From Salegentibacter mishustinae (lineage in GTDB: Bacteria > Bacteroidota > Bacteroidia > Flavobacteriales > Flavobacteriaceae), in NCBI RefSeq assembly GCF_002900095.1, contig NZ_LLKN01000002.1, positions 868,001 to 932,000 on the forward strand: a stretch of 64,000 nucleotides of DNA, in the 5' to 3' direction. Numbering within the stretch: the first letter of the stretch is position 1; each line of letters begins with the position of its first letter. Below are positions 9,136 through 18,188 of the stretch, piece by piece. The position numbers and the translations under genes were made by a program. The notes beneath the pieces were generated by a model. It was not told the origin of the DNA, did no database searches, and was given only the letters and a program-made list of their open reading frames with translations.

Positions 9136-9525
9136 ATGAATAGGAAATTTTTAATAACCGGAGCGATTTTAGGACTTTTAGCGGTAATAATTGGGGCTTT
9201 TGGTGCACATGGCTTAAAACCATTATTAGATGAAGCAGCCAGCGATTCTTTTGAAACCGGGGCGAAATACCAAATGTATCATGCCTTGTTGTTTCTTTTA
9301 ATAGGAGGTTTTAGACTGGAGCCATTTCGCTTTCAAAAACCTATTTTTTTCTTACTATTATTTGGAGTGATTTGCTTTTCTGGCTCAATATATTTGCTAG
9401 CTACTAATAATTTAACACCTATAGATTTTAGTGGAATTGCATTGGTTACCCCGCTGGGAGGTACGCTATTAATAGCGGGGTGGACTTTTCTACTGCTCGA
9501 ATTCATAAAAATAAAGCGGAAATAA
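9136..9525 (+). CDS. DUF423 small membrane protein (YgdD-like)
   Basis: The protein has 129 residues with four predicted membrane helices (about 5-22, 43-60, 70-88 and 97-122). 'GAILGLLAVIIGAFGAHGLKPLL' followed by 'FETGAKYQMYHALLFLLIGG' is the DUF423/YgdD signature. Its function is unknown in all bacteria known to me. It is divergent from saccharopine dehydrogenase with a 68-base gap and is 76 bases upstream of pckA, which has its own -7 box. Confidence 0.9.
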   Translation: MNRKFLITGAILGLLAVIIGAFGAHGLKPLLDEAASDSFETGAKYQMYHALLFLLIGGFRLEPFRFQKPIFFLLLFGVICFSGSIYLLATNNLTPIDFSGIALVTPLGGTLLIAGWTFLLLEFIKIKRK

Positions 9526-9562
9526 TTTAAGAAAGTTTAGCAGTTTATCTCTATAAGATTTA

Positions 9563-9570
9563 TAATTTTG
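9563..9570 (+). promoter_or_regulatory. -7 box of pckA
   Basis: TAATTTTG matches TAnnTTTG, 31 bases upstream of the pckA ATG. No clear TTG partner is seen upstream, which would fit an activator-dependent promoter. Confidence 0.5.
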
Positions 9571-9601
9571 TACCCATAAACAAACCACACACTTTAATTT
9601 T

Positions 9602-11203
9602 ATGGACGTACATACCCAAACTACGAAAACGATTTCGCTAGAAAATTACGGAATCAAAAACGCAAGGGTACATTACCAGTTATCTCCTGAAGAACTTCAT
9701 TATGATACCATCGAACATGGCCTTGGAACTGAAACAAATTCTGGCGCTTTGGCAATTAATACTGGAGAGTTTACCGGGAGATCCCCAAAAGATCGCTTTA
9801 TAGTAAAAGATGAGGTAACTCGCGAGAAAGTTTGGTGGGGAGAGATCAACATCCCTTTTGATCCAGATAAATTTGACAAGCTGTATGCTAAAGTTGCAAC
9901 ATATCTTTCTGGGAAAGAAATCTATGCACGAGATGCTTATGCTTGTGCGGAAGATAAATACCGCTTAAATATTAGGGTGGTAAACGAATATCCCTGGTCT
10001 AACATGTTTGCTTATAATATGTTTTTGAGACCCGAAGAAAAAGAGTTGAAGAACTTCCAGGAAGATTGGTTAATCCTGAATGCGCCTGGTTTTAAAGCAG
10101 ATCCTAAAGTAGACGGTACCAGGCAAGAGAATTTTGCCATTCTTAATTTCAGCAAAAAAATTGCTTTAATTGGTGGCACCGGATATACCGGCGAGATCAA
10201 AAAAGGAATTTTTTCAGCTTTAAATTTTATACTTCCGGTAGATAGAGATACCCTACCAATGCATTGCTCGGCAAATGTTGGGGAAGATGGAGATACCGCG
10301 ATATTTTTCGGCCTTTCCGGTACGGGTAAAACTACGCTCTCTGCAGACCCAAATAGAAAACTAATTGGAGACGATGAGCATGGTTGGACCAAAGAAAATA
10401 AAATCTTTAATTTTGAAGGAGGTTGCTACGCGAAAGTGATTAACCTAACCGAAGAAAACGAACCCGATATTTACAGGGCTATTAAACCCGGAGCCATTCT
10501 AGAAAATGTTGTTCTGGATGACGAAGGCAATGTAGATTTTGCTGATACCAGCATTACTCAAAATACAAGGGTGAGTTATCCAATAGATCATATAGATAAC
10601 ATAAAGGTGCCTTCGGTAGGTGTAAATCCAAAAAATATATTTTTCCTTACGGCTGATGCTTTTGGAGTTTTGCCTCCAATAAGCAAACTTACACCAGGCC
10701 AGGCTGCATATCATTTTATAAGTGGATATACGGCTAAAGTGGCGGGTACAGAAGCTGGAATTAACGAGCCTTTACCAAGCTTTTCAGCTTGTTTTGGTGC
10801 TCCTTTTATGCCTTTACATCCTACGAAATATGCCGAGATGTTAAGTGCAAAAATGAAAGAAGCCGGCGTGAACGTATGGTTGGTTAATACCGGGTGGACC
10901 GGGGGAGCTTATGGTACCGGAAACCGAATGAAGCTTAAGTACACTCGTGCTATGATTAGCGCTGCGCTCAATGGAGAGCTGAAAGACGTTGAATATACCA
11001 CTCATGAAGTGTTTGGCTTAAAAATGCCTGTAAATTGTCCAGATGTTCCTGCTGAGGTTTTAAATCCTAAAAAAACCTGGGAAGATAAAGCGGCTTATGA
11101 TAAAAAGGCGGGAGAACTTTCAAGCTCCTTTAAAAAGAACTTTGAAAAGTTTGAAGAATATGCCAATGATGAAATTATGGCCGGCGGGCCAACTTCCTCA
11201 TAG
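9602..11203 (+). CDS. pckA: Phosphoenolpyruvate carboxykinase (ATP)
   Basis: The protein has 533 residues. It turns oxaloacetate and ATP into PEP, CO2 and ADP, the first committed step of gluconeogenesis. The P-loop 'GLSGTGKTTLSAD', the metal-binding 'IGDDEHGW', the substrate loop 'TGRSPKDRFIV', 'GGTGYTGEIKKGIF' and the adenine-site 'NTGWTGGAYGTGNRMKLKYTRAM' all match ATP-type PEPCK. The length is normal. The gene is single, with its own -7 box and a strong terminator. The first ATG (9602) gives the usual N-terminus. Confidence 0.98.
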   Translation: MDVHTQTTKTISLENYGIKNARVHYQLSPEELHYDTIEHGLGTETNSGALAINTGEFTGRSPKDRFIVKDEVTREKVWWGEINIPFDPDKFDKLYAKVATYLSGKEIYARDAYACAEDKYRLNIRVVNEYPWSNMFAYNMFLRPEEKELKNFQEDWLILNAPGFKADPKVDGTRQENFAILNFSKKIALIGGTGYTGEIKKGIFSALNFILPVDRDTLPMHCSANVGEDGDTAIFFGLSGTGKTTLSADPNRKLIGDDEHGWTKENKIFNFEGGCYAKVINLTEENEPDIYRAIKPGAILENVVLDDEGNVDFADTSITQNTRVSYPIDHIDNIKVPSVGVNPKNIFFLTADAFGVLPPISKLTPGQAAYHFISGYTAKVAGTEAGINEPLPSFSACFGAPFMPLHPTKYAEMLSAKMKEAGVNVWLVNTGWTGGAYGTGNRMKLKYTRAMISAALNGELKDVEYTTHEVFGLKMPVNCPDVPAEVLNPKKTWEDKAAYDKKAGELSSSFKKNFEKFEEYANDEIMAGGPTSS

Positions 11204-11230
11204 CATTGTTTTTAATTAGTTAATTGAATC

Positions 11231-11265
11231 AAAAAAATCCGGTACATATTCGTACCGGATTTTTT
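11231..11265 (+). terminator. Terminator after pckA
   Basis: AAAAATCCGGTAC and GTACCGGATTTTT pair perfectly over 13 bases around a six-base loop; T-runs on both sides let it work in both directions, so it may also serve hemD. Confidence 0.88.
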
Positions 11266-11330
11266 AATGGAAATATATAAATGGAAGGTAATCTTAAATC
11301 ACTGGGTGAAGTTTAAAATGCTTCTATAGG

Positions 11331-12077
11331 TTATTTCTTATTTGCTTCAGCAATATATTTTTGCAATGCCATCGTCATAGATGGAGTATCTGGTGTTGGC
11401 GCCTTGATGTTTACGGTTAGTCCGTGTTCCTTAGCTGCCTTTATAGTAGTGTTTCCAAACACCGCTATTTTAGTTTCATTCTGTTCAAAATCTGGAAAAT
11501 TTTCGAATAGTGATTTAATACCGCTTGGGCTAAAGAAAACCAAAATATCATAAGTTACGTCACGCAGGTTAGAAAGATCGCTTACTACAGTTTTGTAAAA
11601 TGTAGCCTGCTTCCATTCAACGCCTAATTTATCCAGGGTTTTAGGAACATCTGGCTTCAGCATATCAGAAGATGGTAATAAAAACTTCTCGTTCTTATAT
11701 TTCTTAATAAGTGGAGAAAGATCGGCAAAAGTTCTTTTGCCAACATAGATTTTCCGCTTGCGGTAAACTACATATTTCTGTAAATAATAGGCTACAGCTT
11801 CACTCAAACAAAAATATTTAAGGGTATCTGGCACCTTAAACCTCAATTCCTCGGCAATTCTAAAAAAATGATCTACGGCATTACGGCTGGTAAGGATAAT
11901 AGCTGAATACTTAGTAAGATCTACTTTTTGCTGGCGTACTTCTTTAGAAGAAACACCTTCTACGTGGATAAAAGGGATGAAATCAATTTTTACTTTTTGT
12001 TTTTCCTCAAGCTCAAAATAAGGAGAATTCTCTACTTTAGGCTCGGGCTGGGAAACCAAAATTGTTTTCACTTTCAT
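11331..12077 (-). CDS. hemD: Uroporphyrinogen-III synthase
   Basis: The protein has 248 residues. It cyclises hydroxymethylbilane to uroporphyrinogen III in heme synthesis. HemD sequences diverge strongly, but the two-domain pattern is visible: 'SAIILTSRNAVDHFF' in domain one, 'YDILVFFSPSGIKSLFENFP' and 'AVFGNTTIKAAKEHGL' in domain two. It follows the DUF4271 gene after 28 bases on the same strand, a pairing common in Bacteroidota. A TACCTTTG box inside the end of the DUF4271 gene (12158-12165) could give an extra promoter. The first ATG at 12077 is used. Confidence 0.9.
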   Translation of the reverse strand: MKVKTILVSQPEPKVENSPYFELEEKQKVKIDFIPFIHVEGVSSKEVRQQKVDLTKYSAIILTSRNAVDHFFRIAEELRFKVPDTLKYFCLSEAVAYYLQKYVVYRKRKIYVGKRTFADLSPLIKKYKNEKFLLPSSDMLKPDVPKTLDKLGVEWKQATFYKTVVSDLSNLRDVTYDILVFFSPSGIKSLFENFPDFEQNETKIAVFGNTTIKAAKEHGLTVNIKAPTPDTPSMTMALQKYIAEANKK

Positions 12078-12105
12078 ATATCAATACTTTTATTTGATCC
12101 TTTTT

Positions 12106-12708
12106 TTAAATTGTAATTAGCTTGTACAAAATAATATAAGGGGCAATTTCGAGAGCGCAAAGGTACAAAATAAAATAAAACCAATTACCTGTAATAAGAC
12201 TTTGATTTTTTCTGTAAATCAATAACAGGCTAAATATATTGGTTAGGACTAAAATACCCAATAGACTGTATAGGGTAAAGGCAGTAGGAGTAAAGGTATA
12301 GATGAATATTAAACTGGGAATTAACAAAATAAGTCCTATAAAATTGCGGTAACTTATTTTTTGGTATAGGTAAGAATCTATCTGTGCATCTAAATCAAAA
12401 ACGTTCCCAACTATTTTTTCCAGGCCAAATTTAAGTAAGACAAAACTAGCATAAGCAGTGGCGATTCTTATAAAGAGGAAGACCGGTTCTAAAGAAGATT
12501 CTTCCCAGAAGTAATTAAAAAACAGATAAAAAAGCAGGGAAAAAGAGATGAGATGAACAAAGAAAAGCAAAATGTTAAAAGGATGAAAAGCTTTGTTCTT
12601 CTTTCCCCTAAACATCATAAATTTGTTTGAAGTAAGCAGTGAAAGAAAATCTTCGAAACGCTGTGGATATGCGGTTTTCACAATGGCTAATAGCAAGAAT
12701 GCACCCAT
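12106..12708 (-). CDS. DUF4271 membrane protein (start uncertain, probably further upstream)
   Basis: The first in-frame ATG (12708) gives 200 residues with about six membrane helices and the DUF4271 pattern 'AYPQRFEDFLSLLTSNKFMMF'. The frame stays open upstream to about 12789 and encodes residues that look like the true family N-terminus (LEAVERHINSLDWITLTL) directly before this ATG. No ATG, GTG or TTG exists in that extension; CTG at 12762 or ATC at 12765 would have to serve. A -7 box at 12779-12786 would start the mRNA close to 12773, too near for a longer leader. Function unknown; it is followed by hemD. Confidence 0.85.
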   Translation of the reverse strand: MGAFLLLAIVKTAYPQRFEDFLSLLTSNKFMMFRGKKNKAFHPFNILLFFVHLISFSLLFYLFFNYFWEESSLEPVFLFIRIATAYASFVLLKFGLEKIVGNVFDLDAQIDSYLYQKISYRNFIGLILLIPSLIFIYTFTPTAFTLYSLLGILVLTNIFSLLLIYRKNQSLITGNWFYFILYLCALEIAPYIILYKLITI

Positions 12709-12778
12709 TAAAGTAAGGGTGATCCAGTCTAGTGAATTAATATGTCTTTCTACAGCTTCCAGGATTAAATTTTTTATG

Positions 12779-12786
12779 CAAATGTA
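12779..12786 (-). promoter_or_regulatory. -7 box of DUF4271-hemD
   Basis: TACATTTG on the minus strand, an exact TAnnTTTG match. Transcription would begin near 12773, about 10 bases before the suspected CTG start codon of the DUF4271 gene. Confidence 0.55.
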
Positions 12787-12844
12787 TAATTATTTTGAGG
12801 TTAAAACTTGAAGATTAAGCCGGGAAACGAAGATTTAAAATGCC

Positions 12845-12852
12845 TACATTTG
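12845..12852 (+). promoter_or_regulatory. -7 box of the glycosyltransferase-pyrC operon
   Basis: TACATTTG lies 16 bases upstream of the ATG at 12869, giving a very short 5' leader. It is the same sequence as the divergent box at 12779-12786. Confidence 0.55.
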
Positions 12853-12868
12853 TGCAAAAATTGGTAAG

Positions 12869-13603
12869 ATGGTAAAGGGGATAGTCATTGTACCCACCTT
12901 TAATGAAATTGAAAACATTGAGAGACTGGTTAGAAATGTGTTTTCTCAACAAAAAGAATTTCATATTTTGGTGGTAGATGATAACTCTCCAGATGGTACC
13001 GCAACCCGTGTAAGAACATTGCAAGCTGAGTTTCACGATAATCTTTTCCTGGAAGAAAGAATGGGAAAGCTTGGTTTGGGAACAGCTTATATTCACGGTT
13101 TTAAATGGGCGCTGCAAAGGGATTACGAGTATGTTTTTGAGATGGATGCCGATTTTTCTCATAATCCCAACGATCTTGTTAGATTGTTCAATACCTGCAA
13201 AAGGAACGATGCCGATGTGGCTATAGGTTCTCGCTATGTTACGGGTGTTAATGTGATTAACTGGCCTATGAGTAGGGTTTTGTTATCCTGGCTGGCATCT
13301 AAATATGTAAGATTTATTACCGGAATGGATATCCATGATACCACGGCCGGTTTTGTTTGTTATAAACGAAAAGTGCTAGAGACAATAGATTTGGATAGTA
13401 TTCAGTTTGTAGGTTATGCTTTCCAGATAGAAATGAAGTTTAAGGCATATTTGCTGAAATATAGATTAGAAGAAGTTCCCGTGATATTTACAGATAGAAC
13501 CCGGGGAACTTCAAAAATGAGTGGCTCCATAATTTCTGAAGCTATTTTTGGGGTAATAATAATGAAGATTAAAAGTCTTTTTAAGCAGATTAAATTGAAA
13601 TGA
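12869..13603 (+). CDS. Polyprenol-phosphate sugar synthase (GT2, DPM1-like)
   Basis: The protein has 244 residues. It is a GT-A fold glycosyltransferase that moves a sugar, typically mannose, from a nucleotide to polyprenyl phosphate at the cytoplasmic face. 'IVPTFNEIENIERLV' and 'ILVVDDNSPDGTA' form the nucleotide site, 'VFEMDADFSHNP' holds the DxD-type metal site, and 'GSRYVTGVNVINWPMSRVLLSW' is the acceptor region of DPM1-like enzymes. No C-terminal membrane domain follows, as in the soluble subgroup. Its stop overlaps the pyrC start (ATGA), so the two are translationally coupled. The product could feed a periplasmic GT-C enzyme such as the DUF2723 protein at 49-52 kb. Confidence 0.92.
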   Translation: MVKGIVIVPTFNEIENIERLVRNVFSQQKEFHILVVDDNSPDGTATRVRTLQAEFHDNLFLEERMGKLGLGTAYIHGFKWALQRDYEYVFEMDADFSHNPNDLVRLFNTCKRNDADVAIGSRYVTGVNVINWPMSRVLLSWLASKYVRFITGMDIHDTTAGFVCYKRKVLETIDLDSIQFVGYAFQIEMKFKAYLLKYRLEEVPVIFTDRTRGTSKMSGSIISEAIFGVIIMKIKSLFKQIKLK

Positions 13604-14943
13604 AGAAGGTCTTAATCAAGAACGCGAAGATTGTAAATGAGGGTAAAATTACTGAAGCCGATGTTTTTATTGAAGGTGGCATAATTGTAGAAATTGCCGA
13701 AAGCATTAGCGCTAAATCTCCAGATGTACAAATCTTTGATGCTGAAGGCACACACTTGCTGCCCGGCGTGATAGACGATCAGGTGCATTTTAGAGAACCC
13801 GGGCTAACCCATAAGGAAAATATAGAAATGGGTTCTCGCGCGGCAGTTGCCGGAGGAATCACTTCTTTTATAGAAATGCCTAATACCATTCCACAAACTA
13901 CTACCATAGAAAAACTGGAAGAAAAATTTAAGTTGGCTGAAGCGAAATCTTATGCCAACTACTCTTTTATGTTTGGTGGTACTAATGATAACCTGGAAGA
14001 AATTCTAAAGGTAGATCCAAAAACTACCGCAGCTTTAAAACTGTTTTTAGGTTCTTCCACCGGAAATATGCTGGTAGATGACGAAAAGGTTTTGGAGCAG
14101 ATCTTCTCTAAATCTCCATTGCTTATCGCGGTGCATTGTGAAGACGAAGAAACGATACAAAAAAATCTTCAGGAATACACAGAGCGTTATGGTGATGATA
14201 TTCCAATTGAAGAGCATCCAAATATAAGAAGCGAAGAAGCTTGCTATAAATCTTCTTCCCGTGCAGTGGCTTTAGCTAAAAAGACCGGGGCAAGATTGCA
14301 CGTTTTTCACGTTTCTACAGAAAAGGAACTGAGTTTATTCAGCAACAAGAAAAAGCTTAAAGATAAAAAGATCACTGCAGAGGTTTGTATTCACCATCTT
14401 TGGTTCAATGATTCCGATTATAAGAAAAAAGGAACTTTGATTAAATGGAATCCTGCGGTGAAAACCGAGAAAGATCAGGAAGCTTTAATGAAAGCTTTAA
14501 ATAACGATTTGCTTGATGTTGTGGCTACAGATCACGCCCCACATACTAAGGAAGAAAAGAAGAATGTTTATACTAAAGCTCCAAGTGGAGGCCCGCTGGT
14601 ACAGCATTCCCTTGCTGCAATGCTACAATTCTATCATCAGGAAAAAATTTCTTTAGAGAAGATTGTAGAAAAAATGTGTCATAATCCAGCTATTTTATTC
14701 CAGATAAAAGATCGCGGATTTATTAGAGAAGGTTATAAAGCCGATTTGGTACTGGTAGATCTAAACGCGCCCTGGTCGGTGCAACCAGATAATATTCAGT
14801 ATAAATGTGGCTGGTCTCCTTTTGAAGGCGTGACCTTTAAATCTCGAGTAACGCACACATTCGTGAATGGAAATTTAGTATACAGGAACTTCAAGCATCA
14901 ACCATTTGCAAAAGTGGCAGAGCGTTTGCAGTTTGATAGATAA
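13600..14943 (+). CDS. pyrC: Dihydroorotase (class I)
   Basis: The protein has 447 residues. It closes carbamoyl aspartate to dihydroorotate in pyrimidine synthesis. The amidohydrolase landmarks are 'GVIDDQVHFREPG' (57-69), 'VHCEDEETIQ', 'HVFHVSTEKEL', 'VCIHHLWFN' and 'VVATDHAPHT'. The first metal motif reads Q61-V62-H63 where most class I enzymes have His-x-His; I recall the same Gln in other Bacteroidota, so it is probably a lineage trait. The gene overlaps the upstream glycosyltransferase by four bases and is followed one base later by a DUF4296 lipoprotein gene, forming a three-gene operon. Confidence 0.95.
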   Translation: MKKVLIKNAKIVNEGKITEADVFIEGGIIVEIAESISAKSPDVQIFDAEGTHLLPGVIDDQVHFREPGLTHKENIEMGSRAAVAGGITSFIEMPNTIPQTTTIEKLEEKFKLAEAKSYANYSFMFGGTNDNLEEILKVDPKTTAALKLFLGSSTGNMLVDDEKVLEQIFSKSPLLIAVHCEDEETIQKNLQEYTERYGDDIPIEEHPNIRSEEACYKSSSRAVALAKKTGARLHVFHVSTEKELSLFSNKKKLKDKKITAEVCIHHLWFNDSDYKKKGTLIKWNPAVKTEKDQEALMKALNNDLLDVVATDHAPHTKEEKKNVYTKAPSGGPLVQHSLAAMLQFYHQEKISLEKIVEKMCHNPAILFQIKDRGFIREGYKADLVLVDLNAPWSVQPDNIQYKCGWSPFEGVTFKSRVTHTFVNGNLVYRNFKHQPFAKVAERLQFDR

Positions 14944-14944
14944 T

Positions 14945-15478
14945 ATGTTTAAAAAAATCATTTTACTTTTTAGTCTCACCGTGGTCTTTGTCGCGTGTCA
15001 GGATATTGAAAAATCTGAAAAGCCGGAAGATCTTATTTCTGAAGATAAAATGGTAGATGTAATTACTGAGATTTCCCTGCTCCAGTCAGCTAGAAATTTT
15101 AATAAGCGTATTTTTGAAAACACCGGGATTGAAGGCCAGGAATATGTTTTTGAGAAATATAATATAGATAGTCTTCAATTTAAACGCAGCAACGATTATT
15201 ACGCTGATAATTATGAAATTTATCAGCGTATTTATGACAGTGTAAAACAGGGCTTTGAAAGAATGAAAGTTAAGCTGGATACTCTTCAAAAGAAGGAACA
15301 GCGGCTTAAAGATTCTATTGCTGAAGCTAAACGGGACTCTTTAAGGAAAGTGAAAGATTCTTTAAATCCTAAAGAGCAGCGGGAAATTGAGAGAATTTCA
15401 GATTCTATTATAAACGAAAAAGATTCGCTAAATAATTTGGTGAAAGATAGCCTTCCTAATCCAATGTCCAGGAATTAA
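14945..15478 (+). CDS. DUF4296 lipoprotein
   Basis: Starting at ATG 14945, one base after the pyrC stop, the protein has 177 residues. A lipoprotein signal (MFKKIILLFSLTVVFVAC) puts the lipidated Cys at 18. The next part, 'EDKMVDVITEISLLQSARNFNK', is the DUF4296 signature. The C-terminal half is highly charged and helical ('LQKKEQRLKDSIAEAKRDSL'), probably a coiled coil. An in-frame ATG at 14906 exists but would remove the signal peptide's N-terminal position, so I reject it. Function unknown. Its 3' end overlaps the convergent epimerase gene by four bases. Confidence 0.9.
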   Translation: MFKKIILLFSLTVVFVACQDIEKSEKPEDLISEDKMVDVITEISLLQSARNFNKRIFENTGIEGQEYVFEKYNIDSLQFKRSNDYYADNYEIYQRIYDSVKQGFERMKVKLDTLQKKEQRLKDSIAEAKRDSLRKVKDSLNPKEQREIERISDSIINEKDSLNNLVKDSLPNPMSRN

Positions 15479-16488
15479 GCCTTATCTTTTTTATAGCATT
15501 TAGCCGTTTCAGCAATTACTTTTTGCATGGGCGTAAATTCAAAACCAATACTTCCTTTTATTTTTTCATTATTATACACGGCATGTTGAAATAGGGTATT
15601 TACCGTATTTTTCGTGATATTCCTTTTTGCGCCAAAAAATCCACCAATTTTCTGAAAGAACCAGCCAAACCAGAGCATCCATTTTTTTAAGGATTTTTGG
15701 GGTTTTGGTTTGCCCAATTCGGTTGCTGTTAGCTCAAAAACAGTTTTAAAACTAAGATTTTCTGAAACTAAAATATAATCTTCATTTGCAATCTCAGCCT
15801 GCATAATTTTCTGCATCACGTCTACTACATCTTTCACGCCCACGAACCCGGCAATTTTAGGGAAGTGGTAATTCATTCCCTTGTCAATTTTTGAGAAGAT
15901 TTTGCCGGTACCTTCTTCCCAAAACCCGGGACCAATAATTACTCCCGGTTTTACAATTACGGTTGGAACTCCTTCCTGCGTACCTCGCCAGGTTTCAATT
16001 TCGGCACCATATTTAGAAATTGCATAGTCGCTATGGTCGTCTTCAGGATTCCACGTGCTACGTTCGTTAATTTCTTTGTTGTTTAAGCTTTTTCCAAGCG
16101 CAGCAACACTACTTACATAACACAATTTCTCAACTTTAAAGGCAATACATAGGTTTACGATTTTTGCGGTACCTTCAATATTAATTTTTCTAAGTTTTTT
16201 ATCATCTGCAGGATCAAAAGAAACCAGGGCTGCACAATGATAAACATATTGTATGTTTTTAAATGCTACGTTGAGTTGAGGTATGTTGGTAATATCGGCT
16301 TCAAACCATTCAATTTGTTGGAATAGGCTTTTGGCTTCTTCAGTAGAAGTATAATAGTTGAAAACGTGCTCAACCGCCGCGAGGTCGCTGTTTTTTCGAT
16401 GAAGGGCTCTAACTTTTTTGCCGGCTTTTAATAAATTCAGCAATAAATGTGAACCTACAAGTCCGGTGCCGCCTGTAACTAAAATCAT
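15475..16488 (-). CDS. NAD-dependent epimerase/dehydratase (extended SDR)
   Basis: The protein has 337 residues with 'ILVTGGTGLVGSHLLLNLL' as NAD(P)-binding motif (TGxxGxxG), 'VYHCAALVSFDP', Ser in 'CYVSSVAALG' and the catalytic YxxxK in 'YAISKYGAE'. This is an extended short-chain dehydrogenase of the dihydroflavonol-reductase/epimerase type. The substrate is not clear. The C-terminal 'LKKWMLWFGWFFQKIGGFFG' is amphipathic and could touch a membrane. It converges on the DUF4296 gene with a four-base overlap of stops and is probably transcribed alone. Confidence 0.9.
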   Translation of the reverse strand: MILVTGGTGLVGSHLLLNLLKAGKKVRALHRKNSDLAAVEHVFNYYTSTEEAKSLFQQIEWFEADITNIPQLNVAFKNIQYVYHCAALVSFDPADDKKLRKINIEGTAKIVNLCIAFKVEKLCYVSSVAALGKSLNNKEINERSTWNPEDDHSDYAISKYGAEIETWRGTQEGVPTVIVKPGVIIGPGFWEEGTGKIFSKIDKGMNYHFPKIAGFVGVKDVVDVMQKIMQAEIANEDYILVSENLSFKTVFELTATELGKPKPQKSLKKWMLWFGWFFQKIGGFFGAKRNITKNTVNTLFQHAVYNNEKIKGSIGFEFTPMQKVIAETAKCYKKDKA

Positions 16489-16550
16489 GTGGTAAATATA
16501 CCAAAACCACTTAGGAAAAATAAGAGTTTATGGTATCTTTACTCGATAGT

Positions 16551-16566
16551 GGAGATTTAAATCTCC
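16551..16566. repeat. 16-base perfect palindrome upstream of tyrS
   Basis: GGAGATTTAAATCTCC is fully self-complementary and lies in the 176-base divergent gap between the epimerase gene and tyrS. It is 51 bases upstream of the tyrS -33 element. Another arm pair, CCTCG...CGAGG, flanks that -33 element (16606-16626). Confidence 0.5.
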
Positions 16567-16616
16567 GAAATTTTCCAACAAATCAAAATATTATTTAGTA
16601 ATAGAGCCTCGCGGAC

Positions 16617-16646
16617 TTGCTTCGAGGTATTTTACTATTATTTTTG
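16617..16646 (+). promoter_or_regulatory. Promoter of tyrS (TTG-N19-TATTTTTG)
   Basis: TTG at 16617-16619, 19 bases, then TATTTTTG at 16639-16646; the start codon follows 18 bases later. Confidence 0.65.
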
Positions 16647-16664
16647 CTTAAAATTACTTGAATT

Positions 16665-17960
16665 ATGAATAAGAACTTTGTAGAAGAATTAACCTGGAGA
16701 GGCATGTTGCACGATGTGATGCCGGGCACCGAAGAACATTTAAAAGAAGGAATGCGCGGCGCTTATGTGGGGATAGATCCAACAGCCGATTCGCTACATA
16801 TTGGCCACTTAGTGAGTGTAATGATGCTTAGGCATTTTCAGCTTTGTGGGCATAAACCTTTTGCATTAATTGGTGGTGCTACGGGAATGATTGGTGATCC
16901 TTCAGGAAAATCTGCAGAACGAAATTTGCTTGATGAAAAAACTTTACGTCATAACCAGCAGTCTATAAAAAATCAACTTTCTAAATTTTTGGAGTTTGGG
17001 AAGGAAGAGGAAAATGCTGCGGTAATGGTTAATAATTACGACTGGATGAAAAATTTCAGTTTCCTGGAATTTATTCGCGATGTAGGGAAGCACATTACCG
17101 TAAATTATATGATGGCGAAAGATTCGGTTAAAAAGCGTTTGTCTTCTGATGCTGCCGAGGGAATGTCGTTTACCGAATTTACCTACCAGTTAGTACAAGG
17201 TTACGATTTTCTGCATTTGTTCAGGGAAAATGATTGTACCCTGCAAATGGGCGGAAGCGACCAGTGGGGGAATATTACTACGGGAACCGAAATGATTAGG
17301 CGTGTGGCCAATGGAAAAGGTTATGCTTTAACCTGCCCCTTAATTACAAAAGCCGATGGTACTAAATTTGGGAAAACCGAAGGCGGAAATGTTTGGTTGG
17401 ATCCTAAGCGTACCTCGCCTTATAAATTCTACCAGTACTGGTTAAACACCAGTGATGTTGATGCTGAAAAATATATTAAGATCTTTACCTTATTAAGTAA
17501 AGCTGAAATAGAAAAAATTGTTGAGGAGCATAAAGAAGCACCTCATTTACGTGCGCTTCAAAAAACTTTGGCTGAAGAAATTACCGTGATGGTGCATTCA
17601 CAAGAGGATTATGAAAATGCTGTAAAAGCTTCTGAAGTACTCTTTGGTAAAAGTACCGCTGATGATTTAAAATCTTTAGACGAGGCTACTTTTTTAGACG
17701 TTTTTGAAGGTGTACCTCAAGCTGAAATTGCCAAAGCTGAAATAGAAAATGGTTTGGATATGATTGGAGCTTTATCGGCTAAAACCAATTTCTTACAATC
17801 CAACGGTGAAGCTAGAAGGGCGCTTAAGGAAAATTCTGTTTCTGTAAATAAAGAAAAGGTAAAAGAGGATTATACTATTACCGCTAATGATCTTATTAAT
17901 GGTAAATACGTAATTATTAATAAGGGAAAGAAGAATACTTATATTATTAGAACGGTTTAG
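16665..17960 (+). CDS. tyrS: Tyrosyl-tRNA synthetase
   Basis: The protein has 431 residues. It charges tRNA-Tyr. The class I signature appears as '[17 protein letters not shown]' (HIGH motif) and the KMSKS-type loop as 'KFGKTEGG'. '[18 protein letters not shown]' binds tyrosyl-adenylate. The C-terminal S4-like RNA-binding domain ends in '[23 protein letters not shown]'. The length is as expected for bacterial TyrRS. It is a single gene with its own promoter and a GC-rich hairpin after it. Confidence 0.98.
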   Translation: MNKNFVEELTWRGMLHDVMPGTEEHLKEGMRGAYVGIDPTADSLHIGHLVSVMMLRHFQLCGHKPFALIGGATGMIGDPSGKSAERNLLDEKTLRHNQQSIKNQLSKFLEFGKEEENAAVMVNNYDWMKNFSFLEFIRDVGKHITVNYMMAKDSVKKRLSSDAAEGMSFTEFTYQLVQGYDFLHLFRENDCTLQMGGSDQWGNITTGTEMIRRVANGKGYALTCPLITKADGTKFGKTEGGNVWLDPKRTSPYKFYQYWLNTSDVDAEKYIKIFTLLSKAEIEKIVEEHKEAPHLRALQKTLAEEITVMVHSQEDYENAVKASEVLFGKSTADDLKSLDEATFLDVFEGVPQAEIAKAEIENGLDMIGALSAKTNFLQSNGEARRALKENSVSVNKEKVKEDYTITANDLINGKYVIINKGKKNTYIIRTV

Positions 17961-17972
17961 TTAAAAATACAA

Positions 17973-18003
17973 AGCCCCGTAAACAGGACGTTTGCGGGGC
18001 TTG
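17973..18003 (+). terminator. Hairpin terminator after tyrS
   Basis: AAGCCCCGTAAAC and GTTTGCGGGGCTT form a 13-base stem with one mismatch. There is almost no T-run, so it may be an imperfect terminator. The rest of the 228-base gap to 18188 has no gene I can support. Confidence 0.65.
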
Positions 18004-18188
18004 CAACTAACTAACCAATCTAATATGAAAAAATTTCACTTAGCCGTAAGAATCAATTCAATTTATTCAACATTCTTCTTACATATACTAAGTCGATAGA
18101 ACTCCTGAAAATTTACAGGCTTTAGCATATTTTAACTATAACGTGCTGATATTTAGTTTTTTATTAGCTAATGTTTAGAGAGTAATTG

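Noticed and set aside
9533-9570. CRP-type dyad ahead of pckA
   Set aside because: The -7 box lacks a TTG partner, but there is no dyad at or near the 33-base distance.
18026-18100. A 24-codon frame (MKKFHLAVRINSIYST...) after the tyrS hairpin, preceded by a sequence that looks like the start region of many Bacteroidota outer-membrane genes
   Set aside because: Too short, no promoter or lipobox, and no continuation of a receptor gene in any frame; at most a remnant of a deleted gene.
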